Below, piece by piece: positions 1 to 9,974 of a DNA stretch of 23,254 bases. The position numbers and the translations under genes were made by a program. The notes beneath the pieces are model-generated. The model worked only from the letters and a program-made list of their open reading frames with translations. It was not told the origin of the DNA and ran no database searches. Origin of the DNA: Saccoglossus kowalevskii (lineage: Eukaryota; Hemichordata; Enteropneusta; Harrimaniidae); contig NW_003105101.1 in assembly GCF_000003605.2 (NCBI RefSeq), forward strand, positions 184,744-207,997, in the 5' to 3' direction. Numbering within the stretch: the first letter of the stretch is position 1; every line of letters begins with the position of its first letter.

Positions 1-284
1 GACTGTGTCTATCGCAGAAAGTATTTACTTACAAAAAAGAGGTGCTAATTTCACAAATTTGACTAGCCGCTACGTATCGTGCGACTAGGTCTATTGTTTA
101 CAAATTATAATCACGACTGGCAGGATGCGTGTCGGTCGGTACGTAATTATAATAACAATCGGACAATAGTCCTGGTCGGAAGCGTTTCCGTTGTGGTCAC
201 TAATTTTGAGTGACGGCCGGGGCTGACCAGCGTGGCGAACAAAGCTTTTGCACATCTGATATTGGCATGTCAAATATGAAATCA

Positions 285-367
285 AGCGCCGAGGTCGGAA
301 CACTAAGCGCCGAGGTCTCAAGTAAAGCGCCGAGCTTCACAAGTATAGCGCCGCGGACCTCGGCGCT
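285..367. repeat. GC-rich array of AGCGCCGAGGTC units with 20-bp spacing
   Basis: AGCGCCGAGGTC occurs at 285-296 and 305-316, with variants at 325 and 347. An inverted copy (GACCTCGGCGCT) lies at 356-367, so the last two units can form a hairpin. Spacing is 20, 20 and 22 bp. The block is followed by AAAAAGCCCTG (369-379 region), which resembles the right end of the hAT-like element at 1172-1456. It may be the subterminal repeat of another such element running off the left edge. Confidence 0.6.
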
Positions 368-479
368 AAAAAGCCCTGGGGAGAACCCTGGATAGATAGA
401 TCACAATCTTTACAACCTCTAAATCAAAGAAAGCTTAGAAAGAACTCCCATGTAATGAGAGTATTTAACACATTAAATA

Positions 480-825
480 TAATTTGAAATTACTTAGCTG
501 AAAACTAATTATGCAAAAACTAATATGAACAGATTTTAGTGTAAAAATAATGAGGTCTGCGCAATGTAACAGAAAATATATGTACCAACTTTAATTGAAA
601 TGTGATTAGAACAAAAAAATTATGAATTATTACGCTAATTAGGGAATTAATATGAACAGATTTTTACCCCAAACTAATTAGGTTTGTACATTGTCCTAGA
701 GCATCTTTGTACCAACTTTCATTGAAATGGAATAATTAGTACTTTAGATATCAGTGTGAAAGCTTAAAATTGGTTAATTATGCAAATTAGGTAATTAATA
801 TGTACAGATTTTAACCCATTATGTG
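480..825. repeat. Degenerate AT-rich direct repeat, about 2.5 to 3 copies
   Basis: The words AATATGAACAGATTTT (about 521, 649) and AATATGTACAGATTTT (about 797) recur. TGTACCAACTTTAATTGAAATG (split here as TGTACCAACTTT and ATTGAAATG; about 581 and 709) recurs with them, at periods of about 128 to 150 bp. The region is non-coding and lies in the RPS7 intron or beyond. Confidence 0.5.
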
Positions 826-1171
826 CTTTGCACATGGGAGTTAAAAAACAAGAAAAAGTTTCAGATTGTGAGAGCTCTTGCGCGTATAGCCGCCATTTTG
901 CAAGGTAAACCACGAGTTTGCAGCAAACAAATGTACAGACATATTTAATGTCCTAATACATGAAATGCCATTTTTCATTGGTCATAAAATTACACAATAT
1001 TTTCACTACTGCAATTTGTTCCATCCAATTCCATGCAAGACACTATGGTGTAGTCAATTAAAGACAAGCGAGGACAGAAACACAGCAAGACAACGAGCAT
1101 GGCTATAAATCAGGAATCCATTAAATAGTATTTAAATATGATTATTCATAGTTATCAAGACCATTGTACAT

Positions 1172-1456
1172 CAGGGATTTTTTTGAACAAGGGAACAGGG
1201 GCGCAGCACCCTTATGCCATGGCTATGCGCCCCCTTACCCTGGGGAGCAGATCCTCTGGCAACCATAAAATTCTGAATGACCAAAGATCACATGTGGCCA
1301 GTCTTCAACTGTGACCGTCTGATAGTTTTAACTTAGAATTTTAACTTAGAATTATCAAAAATTCCACACCCTGGTAGGGAGAACCCTATCTCCCCCACTT
1401 GGTGGCACTGCTGAATTGCAGTGCTTCTTGCAGTTTTTTTTCTAGAAAAAACCCTG
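1172..1456. mobile_element. 285-bp hAT-like non-autonomous element
   Basis: CAGGGATTTTTTTG at the left and AAAAAACCCTG at the right form the short CAGGG-type inverted ends seen in hAT elements. The flanks share GTACAT (1166-1171 and 1457-1462), 6 bp rather than the usual 8 bp of hAT. The interior has a GC-rich hairpin (GGGGCGCA at about 1198-1205 with TGCGCCCC at about 1226-1233). It also has a 13-bp tandem duplication, TTTTAACTTAGAA, at 1326-1351. No coding capacity. Confidence 0.5.
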
Positions 1457-1538
1457 GTACATGATTGCCATTAAGAGATCATTGGTGTAGTTTCATTTAC
1501 CATTATCATATCTCATTCTTCTTAACACTCCTACTTAC

Positions 1539-3094
1539 CTGTGCAATAAATACAACATGTTTACCACTGAATTTCTTCTCAAGCTCACGTACAAGTCGTG
1601 TTTGTATCTTTTGAAAAGCTTTTTGCTGAGGGACAGGCACAAAGATGATAATGGCCTTTTTACTTGCACCAACATCAATTTCCTACAAAAAACAACAAAG
1701 AACAGTATACTATAAAACCATTTATTATTCTGATGTTTTGAGTGATTTCATTCTGTTTTAAGTTCACAAACATGTCAGAAAAACAAGAGTTCTATTGTCA
1801 TTCGACATGTTCATGTGGATTTAATTTAGCAAATTTCACTTATCAACTTCCCTTTTAAAGAAAAAGCCCTCGAAATTGCAAATAATTCTGGAAGTGAAAT
1901 CTTAACAGTTTCATTTATGAAAGAAATTTGCATACTGGGAATGAAATGTTTATTTTACTTGCCATACTGAAGTTTATTCTTCAGAACAATGAAAATCAAG
2001 AACAAATTTGATGACCAATCAGATTCATAGAAATTATTTTGTTGAGCGTAACACTTTAAATGCATGTTTTTATTGCAATATTGACTAGTGGGCAATGGAC
2101 CTGTTGCAGTATCGATCTAGTTTTGTTAAAGTTGGATCATGTGAAAAGAACAAATTTATAGTGATCACTTACAATTGCCAGCGTAACTTGGAAGACAAAG
2201 TATCAGTGTTCTTTATTTCAGAGGAATACAATAAAACAGTTTGATCTAAAAGTTCATGTTTTTTTTTCAACTATATTTACTTACAAATAAGTAAGGCTTA
2301 CCTTGGATGCAGTAATCCATAGTTCTCTAAGCTGTTGCTTCAAATCAGAATTCATCTCCAATTCTAACAAGGCCTAAAACAGAAACATCATTACAAATTT
2401 TTGGAAATATTCAAATGATAAATTCAATCAAGTATCAATATTCAGGAAAACAGTCATAAAACTACTGTAAAATACTTTATTTTAGCTAGACATAATTTTT
2501 GTTGAACAGATTATTTGGGTGTTTTGTATGGAATTTATTTTCACTGATTTTTGAATCATTCTTTCAGGGAAAATAGCAAAAATTAATTCCAAGCAAAAAA
2601 GTACTCTACAGTAATGCAGTAGTACAGTAATGAAGGATCAAGTAAAAAATCCTGTTAATGAATTGAATGGTGCATGTCTATGTCCGGAAATAATTTAGAA
2701 ATCTTTAGTTTTGTTTTTCAAGCCAGTTTTCTGAGCACACTCTGATCAATAGGCATCTTTTGGTTCAATACAGACCATTGTTAAAGAAAAGCTTAAGATT
2801 TCCCACAGATTTTAGGTGTGCAACTATCCGGTGCTGGAGGGTTGGTGACATAGACGGAGACCTCTATATTCCAAAACAAAAAACTGGCCCCTGAAGCAAT
2901 AACAGGTTAAGGTAGCAAGTCCATCAACACATCAAAAAAAACAATATTCACTACATGAAAAAAACAGTAAATGCAAGCCTTTAATTTCTACAAATTTGAT
3001 TACCACAAAAATACATTACCTGTGACACCTGGAGCTCAAAGTCGTCAGGCTTCTCGCCCGCAGGCTTGACGATCTTTGCACTGGTTGTGAACAT
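1539..3094 (-). CDS. RPS7: 40S ribosomal protein S7 (eS7), 5' half, three coding exons
   Basis: This is the small-subunit ribosomal protein eS7, needed for 18S rRNA maturation and 40S assembly. The coding exons, in minus-strand order, are 3094-3020 (25 codons, starting [18 protein letters not shown]), 2373-2302 (24 codons, [18 protein letters not shown]) and 1682-1539 (48 codons, including [17 protein letters not shown] and [18 protein letters not shown]). All junctions are GT-AG and all introns are phase 0. The 97 residues align without gaps to the N-terminal half of the roughly 194-residue animal protein. ATG 3094 is preceded by GCCACC, a strong Kozak context. The remaining C-terminal half, which in human begins RRILPKPTRK, is not found at 1-1538, so the next exon must lie beyond the left edge and this intron exceeds 1.5 kb. 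A 12-nt piece of 5' UTR (3106-3095) is spliced to the first exon at 3556-3528. Identity is very secure; the gene is only cut by the window. Confidence 0.97.
2465..2611. mobile_element. TA-flanked MITE (CTGTAGAA family), RPS7 intron
   Basis: Starts CTGTAAAATACTTTATTTTAGC and ends AAGTACTCTACAG, with TA on both sides (2463-2464, 2612-2613). It is 147 bp, shorter than the 211-bp relative at 17534, so internally deleted. It lies in the RPS7 intron 2374-3019. Confidence 0.7.
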
Positions 3095-3527
3095 GGTGGC
3101 CAGTGTCTACAAAGATGGAAAATAAAACACTTTATCGATGGAATAAGAACACACGATACATGCATTTCATAAACATGATTGACGGCCGGTGAATAAAATT
3201 ATCAGTTCTGCGATTGATCGTTCAATTTTGAAATTACACTTATTCACACTTAATAAAACTGCTGATCACGTATTAACGTTAATACTGGAAGTACATGCCC
3301 TACGTTTTTACACACGAATACATCTCATAAACATGCATCCAAAGTTGAGCAACAACATTGAAAGAACGTCTTCAAAAAGGTATTTAAATTTGCCATCGAC
3401 TCTTTCTTACAATTCAATCTTACAGAAAAATGTTTCAATTACTCGGTGGCTGCATGTATTCTATGCAAGATTCTGTTTATTTCAATTAAATCGACTGTTT
3501 CCCGTCGTAGCAGTCGTCCGTACGTAC

Positions 3528-3556
3528 CTACTCAAATGCGGCCATTTAGGAAAAAG
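3528..3556 (-). promoter_or_regulatory. RPS7: RPS7 non-coding first exon with TOP/TCT transcription start
   Basis: On the minus strand, GT followed by CTTTTTCCT begins at 3556. This matches the TCT initiator and 5' terminal oligopyrimidine (TOP) tract used by animal ribosomal protein genes. Twenty-nine bases later, GAGTAG meets a strong splice donor, GTACGTA, at 3527. The intron then runs to the TTTGTAG acceptor at 3107, giving a predicted 5' UTR of 29+12 nt. AAATGGCCGC, just inside the exon, resembles the YY1-type element found just downstream of the start in vertebrate ribosomal protein genes. TOP mRNAs are translationally controlled by mTOR/LARP1 in animals, and that regulation is inferred here. 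The exact start base and donor are predictions from motif fit, not from transcript data. Confidence 0.65.
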
Positions 3557-3896
3557 ACTGAGGCAAGGCTACCTAGCTATGTGGAAAATATTCCAGACCG
3601 CGAGACAGCCGAACATTGTGTTTATTAAAAATATTAAAAACAGTTAAATTACCACCACTAGATATTTAAAATATATTATACATTTTAGAACAAAATACAA
3701 AATTTTAGTGTAATGCGAAGATTGTGAAATATTGTATTCATTTAACAGCCATATTGTAAAGTTTCAGTAACTCGGTGCTCTTGATGTATTGTGGGTAATA
3801 AAATGTCAGCCTCCATGTTGGGATAAGCTGTCGTTCTTGAATACGCGGCATATTTTAATGATACACGAGTGTTTTCAGAGGTGTTTAATTATCACG
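3557..3896. promoter_or_regulatory. Shared divergent promoter between RPS7 and RNASEH1
   Basis: The predicted RPS7 start (3556, minus) and the RNASEH1 start codon (3897, plus) lie about 340 bp apart and point away from each other, so both genes must be driven from this interval. No TATA box is placed convincingly. The RNASEH1 leader contains two short upstream ORFs if transcription begins before 3784: ATG 3784 with stop at 3796-3798, and ATG 3803 with stop at 3824-3826. The RNASEH1 transcription start itself is not identifiable. Confidence 0.6.
3858..3896 (+). promoter_or_regulatory. RNASEH1: Possible upstream in-frame start of RNASEH1 (N-terminal extension)
   Basis: ATG 3858 is in frame with ATG 3897 and encodes MIHECFQRCLIIT before the main start. 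The frame is open back to a TAA at 3768-3770, and no other in-frame ATG lies in between. ATG 3858 has a weak context (T at -3, A at +4), so ribosomes could scan past it to the strong ATG at 3897. Mammalian RNase H1 uses two in-frame starts of this kind to make mitochondrial and nuclear forms. The 13-residue extension carries one Arg and one Glu and is short for a mitochondrial presequence, so targeting is uncertain. Confidence 0.4.
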
Positions 3897-6800
3897 ATGG
3901 GAAAGTTCTTTTATGCAGTTCGTGTTGGTAGAAAACCTGGTGTTTACAATACATGGTTAGTAGTTGAAATTGTTGCACAATTTACCGAGTGGAGTCTCAA
4001 AGATCATTTTGACAGATAGAGGGCGCACTGCAGCATAATTATTTTCTTTTTCCACAGGCCAGAGTGTGAGAAACAAGTGAAAGAATTTCCCAAAGCCAGG
4101 TATAAGAAATTCCCATTGCTATCTCAGGCATGGGAATTTGTCAAACAATCCCCTGGCAAAACATGGCAGTCGAGAGCAGCCAATCCACAGACACAAGCTT
4201 CTTCACCAACAGTTCCCCTTGCAGATTCTGCATTATCTAATGTCAATGGAAAGCCTTCAAAATCTAGTGGAAGAACTCAGTTGATTCCTCCGTCCTCGTG
4301 TTCTTGTTGTCCAGTGCACACAAGTGGAGGTTCCCATCATCATCATCTTCCTCCACCTCCTCAGCAGCAACATAAAAGACCAATATCGACAAGTTCTCAT
4401 CAGCAACAAAATAAACGAGCCAAGATAGATGTAAATAAAGGTGAATTTTTAAAATCAAATAAATTTGTAATTTGTCTGCACCTCGAAAAAACATTGCCAT
4501 TGTAGCTCAGATTATTTGTCTTTACAAACCATAATGCAACAAAAAAATTAGATTTATCGTTAATTTTTTCTGTTAACAATTGATTGTCAGATTAGTACTT
4601 TCATGCAGTGAATTCTGACGAGAAAGTGTGAACAATTGATAATCTATTTTGTGTATCTTTATCTAATTATCTAATATTATCCCTCTATAATATTGACTGT
4701 CGTGAATACAGAATTGTGATTGAAACAATCCCTAAACTGATGATATTTTTACACTGAATTGCCTCGATAAGGGTTAAAGTCAGTCTGTGGTATTTAATCT
4801 AATAAATGTATCACAATGTTTTGTTGTAAAATTGTCACACTGTATTTATTTTAGACACTATCAAATTATCAGTTTAACCAGTGCAAAATTTTGATCGAGG
4901 CACATAGAAAATGGGAGATTACCGTATGTTCATTTAGTCCAAAATTAACAATGAGTTTTAAAAAAATATACTAAAATTTACAAAATGTTACATCATCAAT
5001 TTAGAGAAAAAAATTATGGTGCTTCAACAGCTAATTAAAAATAACAAAATTAAGAATGTCTCATTTTATCCACATAACAATTTCATTAATTCTATTTAAT
5101 ATATGGACCATATTGTTAGCTAACGAAGTGTTTGTGTTTTTCAGCTGATAGAGTAGCCGTATACACCGATGGTTGTTGTACGTCTAATGGTAGACGTGGT
5201 GCCAGGGCAGGACTAGGAGTCTACTGGGGTCCCTGTCATCCACGTAATATCAGTGAAAGAGTAGACGGACGACAAACAAACCAACGAGCTGAGATAAAGG
5301 TATTACACTGGTGAAACAGTAGCAATAACTAAATTATTTCCTTGTTAGTTAGTTATGGATGTGTACAGTGTTCGTCAGCTTTAGAATATTTCTGTATTTT
5401 GTGGAAAAATTACAAAACCACTGTCATCACACAGTGGCAAGGATTCTCTTTCAGCACTTATTGGCTAAAAACCACACCATTATTGCAATATGGGGGGTAG
5501 TTGACATGCAGATTTTATTTCAAGTTGATATAAATAGTGTTTCATTGAATGTGATGTTTAATTTGTGATGTCGAGGGCCAGTGGCTCACATTGTCATCAT
5601 AGAATATAGAGAACTGGATATTATAATTGTCATATTATACTTGCTTTTAAACCTTACTATTGTTTTAATGTTTATCAGGCAGCCAGTAGAGCATTGGAAT
5701 GTGCTATTGAGATGAATATAAAAAGCATCACCATTTACACTGACAGTATGTTCACCATAAACTGTAAGTTGTTATTTTATCCCAATTAACAAAATTCACA
5801 GAAAAACCTGAAAGTGTGTGCTCTCTGATCCAAATTTTCATAAAATTATCTCAATGACGACTCTGAGAAGCTCAAATTCATCAATGAAATTAGACTTTTT
5901 TGCGAAAGGCTTTCTTCGATTTTCAAATAAACTTCATTGAAGTTGTTTTTTGATCTGAAATAAAAATATTTCTTCGTACCAAATTTCTCACAGGGAACAC
6001 TGATTAAAAGTGTATATGATGATTCTATCGACAGTTTTCGCAGTTTAACTTTTTTGTTCACATTTGTCAGATACTTAACAAATTTTTCCATATGTTTTTT
6101 TCAAAAAAATTGTAATCAAGATCTGTAACCAAATGAAAAATGTCCATTTGTTCCCAAAAAATTTATCAGTTAAAAATAAGCAGTTAACAGTAAGAGGGTG
6201 CCATGCATTAAAGTCACTGTTATTATATGGGAATATAATAATAATAAATGTACATGACCACACCAAATACTAAATTGTGCTGCTTTTGCACCAATGGGTA
6301 AGATCATAAATTATATGAATCAATTTGAGGAAATCATTCAGAAAGATAAATTACACATCAAAAAAACATAATGATTAAGGTAGAGATGCAGTTTATTCTT
6401 TGAATTTAAATCAAAAATAGTTTTTTTTCGCTTTTTATCTAAAGAACATTCTATGATAATTTGACCAATGAGCTCTTATTAGAACACTGTTAAAATTGCT
6501 GGTTATTTTCTGGTTAAAAATAAAAAACACTCACACGTGGCAATGTTTATATCCAATTGCTTAATTTGCATGAGTAAACAAATAACAGGACCTTTAAAGG
6601 ATTGACAATATGCAATTCGAGATTGTACGGGTCATAGTTCATTCAATCACGCGCATGTGCAATTATTCTCAAATCAGTTCTCGCTCGCTAGCAAACCAAA
6701 CATTATATTTCTTCATTGTCTAATTACTCATTTCAAAAGCAAGCCAAATAAACTGCATCTCTACCTTAATATAAAGTGCATGTAACAGTGTATTACAATT

Positions 6801-8396
6801 TAAACTCTTAATCTGAGAAAATATTTATGCTACTGTAGAAATGTTTTATCGCTTGGAATTAATTTTCGCTAATTTCACTGAAAGAATGATTCAGTGAGAA
6901 TAAAATCCAGCGAATATACCGTTGTTCCTATATTTTACATTGAACTTGTCAAAAATCAGTGAAAATTTATTCCATACAAAACAACCGAAATCTCATTTAA
7001 GTGAAAATTTATAAAGTATTTTACAGTATTTTGTACATCATTGTGAAGTGGCTAAACAATTTTCTGCAGTGACCATTGCCGACTAATTTGCATTCTAAGC
7101 TTTATTTTTGGGTTCCCTGCACTGATATGACCAATACATTAATGTGAAAAGCATGGCTTGGAACGCAACTAGACAGCAGTGTGTCGCATGACAAAAACAA
7201 ATCAACCACCATAGCTAAAATTATTGCACCCTGAGTAGAAGTCTTAACTATATAAAGTATCAAAAATTAAATTTCATTTGAAGGTATAACACAGTGGATT
7301 CATAACTGGAAACGAAACAACTGGAAAACAAAATCCGGAGTGGTGGTCAATAAAGAAGAAATTGTGGAGTTAGATGCACTCTGTAAACAGATTGATGTCA
7401 AATGGGTAAATAACTATTGTTTTTCATCTTAATATCTTTTCATATTCTGTATATTTCCTGTTATTTCTTAGTTAGCTTGGATTGGCTTCATTTGAGGAGG
7501 ATAAGTTTTTTTGCTCAAAGGACTTCACTATAATGTTTGATATATGGTACATGTACTTTTAGTGGAATTATACATTACAGTACCTGGGGGGTATTTCTTG
7601 TTGTTTGAGGGTGACTTAATAAAAAGATAACTATATTGCATATGAACAATGTTGGTGATAGATGTTAGGTTAGGTTGGTGTGTAACAACCAGAACCAAAA
7701 TACTTGTCTTGTGTCTCATAGACAGTAATTTATATTTAGGAAAAGTAGGCATCTCTAAGCAAATTGATCAGACTCATCTGCCATTTCTAGATGTCAATTT
7801 CTAACATGAAAACATCAAAGGTAGCAGGCTCTTCATAAATAAGACTTTTTTTTTCACAGACTCTTCTCTGTAAAAACATTCATTGCTTCTTGTATACTGT
7901 AAAACATGTTGAAAAAGCGACGTGCAATTTTAGCAAATTGTGGTAAAATGACGTAATAGCGAAATGTTGATTTAACGAATCTCTCTTGTCTTTGTTGATT
8001 TCCTGTTTTCACAATACCTGTCTGTTGCCTGCCAAAACAAATGCGCAGTTATAACTTCAATAAAAACAAAGAAAAACTGTCAAGTGTAATTAGGAAGCGC
8101 CCCAGATTTTTATGTTGCGGATTACTGTATACAAATCCCTAAGTCATATTTCAAATCAGCGAATCAGTTCTCTTGCTAAATTCGCTAAAATGACATGTTC
8201 GCGAAAAAGACATGTTTTGCAGTATGCCGTTCAAAAATAGATTTTAGTATAAAATCTAAAGTAAAGTTGATGTGGTTAATGGAAAGATTATACAATTTTA
8301 TCTTTATAGGTACACGTGCCTGGACATAGTAATATCCATGGCAACGAAGAAGCTGATAAACTAGCCAAGGCTGGCGCATGTTTAACTCTCCCTTAA
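3897..8396 (+). CDS. RNASEH1: Ribonuclease H1, six exons, complete
   Basis: RNase H1 cleaves the RNA strand of RNA/DNA hybrids in the nucleus and mitochondria (R-loops, mtDNA replication primers). Exons are 3897-3955, 4058-4440, 5145-5299, 5679-5763, 7284-7405 and 8310-8396; all junctions are GT-AG. They join in one frame to 296 residues (human 286). Residues 4-49 form the hybrid-binding domain: [17 protein letters not shown], then ARYKKF and AWEFVK, with the expected W20, Y35, K36, K37 and W45. Residues about 60-147 form a Ser/Pro/Gln/His-rich linker. Residues 149-290 form the RNase H fold with all catalytic acids: D156 (YTDGCC), E197 (QRAEIK), D221 (YTDSMF) and D284 (NEEADK), plus H274 in VPGHSN. 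The enzyme therefore looks active. ATG 3897 has a strong Kozak context (A at -3, G at +4). An upstream in-frame ATG at 3858 could add 13 residues. Intron 4 (5764-7283) is 1.5 kb and carries two MITEs. Confidence 0.97.
6379..6765. mobile_element. 387-bp non-autonomous inverted-repeat element flanked by TTAA, in RNASEH1 intron 4
   Basis: The left end GGTAGAGATGCAGTTTATT (6379-6397) is the exact reverse complement of 6747-6765. TTAA lies directly outside both ends (6375-6378 and 6766-6769), as expected for piggyBac-type insertion. A TA duplication with ends one base pair longer on each side, as in Tc1/mariner-type elements, is also compatible. There is no open reading frame of note. Confidence 0.75.
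6833..7026. mobile_element. TA-flanked MITE (CTGTAGAA family), RNASEH1 intron 4
   Basis: Starts CTGTAGAAATGTTTTATCGC after TA (6831-6832) and ends AAGTATTTTACAG before TA (7027-7028). The interior has the family's recurring words (GGAATTAATTTTCGC, ATCAGTGAAAATTTATTCC). Related copies are at 2465-2611, 15772-15955 and 17534-17744. TA duplication and CTGTA ends suggest a Tc1/mariner-type non-autonomous family. Confidence 0.75.
7077..7126. repeat. Short dispersed repeat shared with 14301-14350
   Basis: CCGACTAATTTGCATTCTAA to GCACTGATAT parallels CTGATTAATTTGCATTCTTA to GCAACGATAT at 14301-14350. It is non-coding here and lies in RNASEH1 intron 4. Confidence 0.45.
7897..8222. mobile_element. 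326-bp TA-flanked MITE (CTGTAAAACATGT family), RNASEH1 intron 5
   Basis: The left end CTGTAAAACATGTTG is matched by the right end GACATGTTTTGCAG, reverse complement CTGCAAAACATGTC. TA lies on both sides (7895-7896, 8223-8224). Subterminal words GCAATTTTAGCAAAT (left) and TTGCTAAATTCGC (right) also mirror each other. It ends about 90 bp before RNASEH1 exon 6. Confidence 0.7.
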
Positions 8397-8885
8397 GCTG
8401 TTCTTTAAGACTCGTCATTTACACTGCCACATGAAATTTATATTTTAAAATTTATTATTAAAACTTATGTTGCCTCAACAGCCATGGCTATATCAACTGT
8501 CATCCTGGAATGTATGTTCCATTCACTATACGTCTCTTTGTCTAGGTATAACGCTAGTATATTACACATTCAGATTTATGTAAACATCACACACACCTTG
8601 TGAAATAATGTATGTTTATTAGTGAGCAGGCAATTCTCCAGAATCAGATAGTTGATAATGTGACAGTGTTTTCATTCAGCCAATCAAATCCATCGTAAAT
8701 AGTCACCTGTGATGAAATATTACTAGCATTGTACCTAGGCATTGGTGGCATAGCATGCAGCACGTGGAATGCCCCATATATTCTAGCTACCGATAACTAA
8801 ACACTGCTTGGGTACATAGGGTATTTGATGTCATGTACAGCCATGTGTTTAGTCAAGGTAGTTGTACATCATTTTTAGATTATGA

Positions 8886-8891
8886 AATAAA
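8886..8891 (+). terminator. Poly(A) signal AATAAA, probably for RNASEH1
   Basis: This is the first canonical AATAAA after the RNASEH1 stop (8394-8396), implying a 3' UTR of roughly 510 nt. A GT-rich stretch (TCTGGTATGCTGGTCG, about 8914-8929) follows at a suitable distance for a downstream element. The UTR itself (8397-8885) shows no coding potential or recognised element. Confidence 0.55.
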
Positions 8892-9974
8892 GATTACCCC
8901 ATGGTACATTTTATCTGGTATGCTGGTCGTCAGTAGAATTTTTTTAGTCTTAGTTTGTATAAGGACCAACATGTGAAGATGAATCTGCACCTATATCTGA
9001 GACCATGTTCAGTGGGCGTACAAGTGATATTTAAATAAATACAATTAATTTACTGATATTAACTATATGGGGGCAGCCAGTATGAATACTGCTTGAAACT
9101 ATAAAGAAAGACATGTTGAGAGATATAACAATCCTTATTGTATTTACAGTACCTTGTCATACACGAGGAGATGCTGTTTTTATTGTACGGAAATGTGAAA
9201 AAAAAACTGCCACCCCTACATCGAATGGTTTGGCCCTGGTATTCAAAATGTGGATACGGTGCATGTTCACATTTACAGTCTTAGCCTCAAAAAACATTAA
9301 TCAATGTCTTTCTGACTACTTTTAAAAGTAAAGAAACCATAGATAACAGTGCAAGGCACAAAAAATACAGCATCATTTCAGTATATATGTAAGGATTTTG
9401 GTCTCTGACAGCAATTTAGTAAGACCATACACGCCATTTTGTTGATCATTTTAGCTATTCACACACCGCTTACAAATAGTCGCTCCAATAGTAATTATTG
9501 GTAAATTAAACGCATTTATTTGATTATTCCTTGTAAATCAGCTGACTGTCTCAGACATGCCGTGAGCAATCCTTTTTAAAATATTACATGTGTACATAGT
9601 GTCACACATAGCCCATGTATTTAATTCAAAATCTGAGTCCATGCTGATTAGCGGACTTTTTAATCATTAGAATACATCAAAATCAAGAATTCTTTCCTAT
9701 CTTAGAGTCTGGGGATTAATTATGCATAGATGAATTTTCATAAAAAAAATGCAAGAATGAGATGTGGGCTAATGTGGCATTTTCTATTTTGTACCCTTCA
9801 AAGCCAGCTGTCATGTTTTGTTTGTGCTATCTCAATAATATAAAAATTAATTTACAATTACAAAATAACATTTGTAACTAGTTCACTACCTTGATATTTA
9901 TAAAATTGAGCAGCGATGCCTGCTGGCAGTGAGTGAGTGGGTGGCTGCCCATTAATCCATACCCTAAGCGACTT
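8892..9974. other. Intergenic, nothing recognised
   Basis: AT-rich sequence between the RNASEH1 poly(A) signal and the LINE. The 70-codon open frame at 9113-9325 has no recognisable motif. The 3' end of the LINE may extend into the last part. Confidence 0.5.

Noticed and set aside
1683-3527. Intron-encoded snoRNA in RPS7 (for example U17, hosted by this gene in some vertebrates)
   Set aside because: On the minus strand I found no U17 m1 word (ATATTCCT) and no convincing C/D box pair in these introns.
3189-3647. 152-codon plus-strand open frame
   Set aside because: It crosses the RPS7 first intron, first exon and promoter, has no recognisable domain and unbiased composition.
3789-4019. RNASEH1 start taken from 3789
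   Set aside because: The codon at 3789 is TTG, not ATG. The first in-frame ATG is at 3858.
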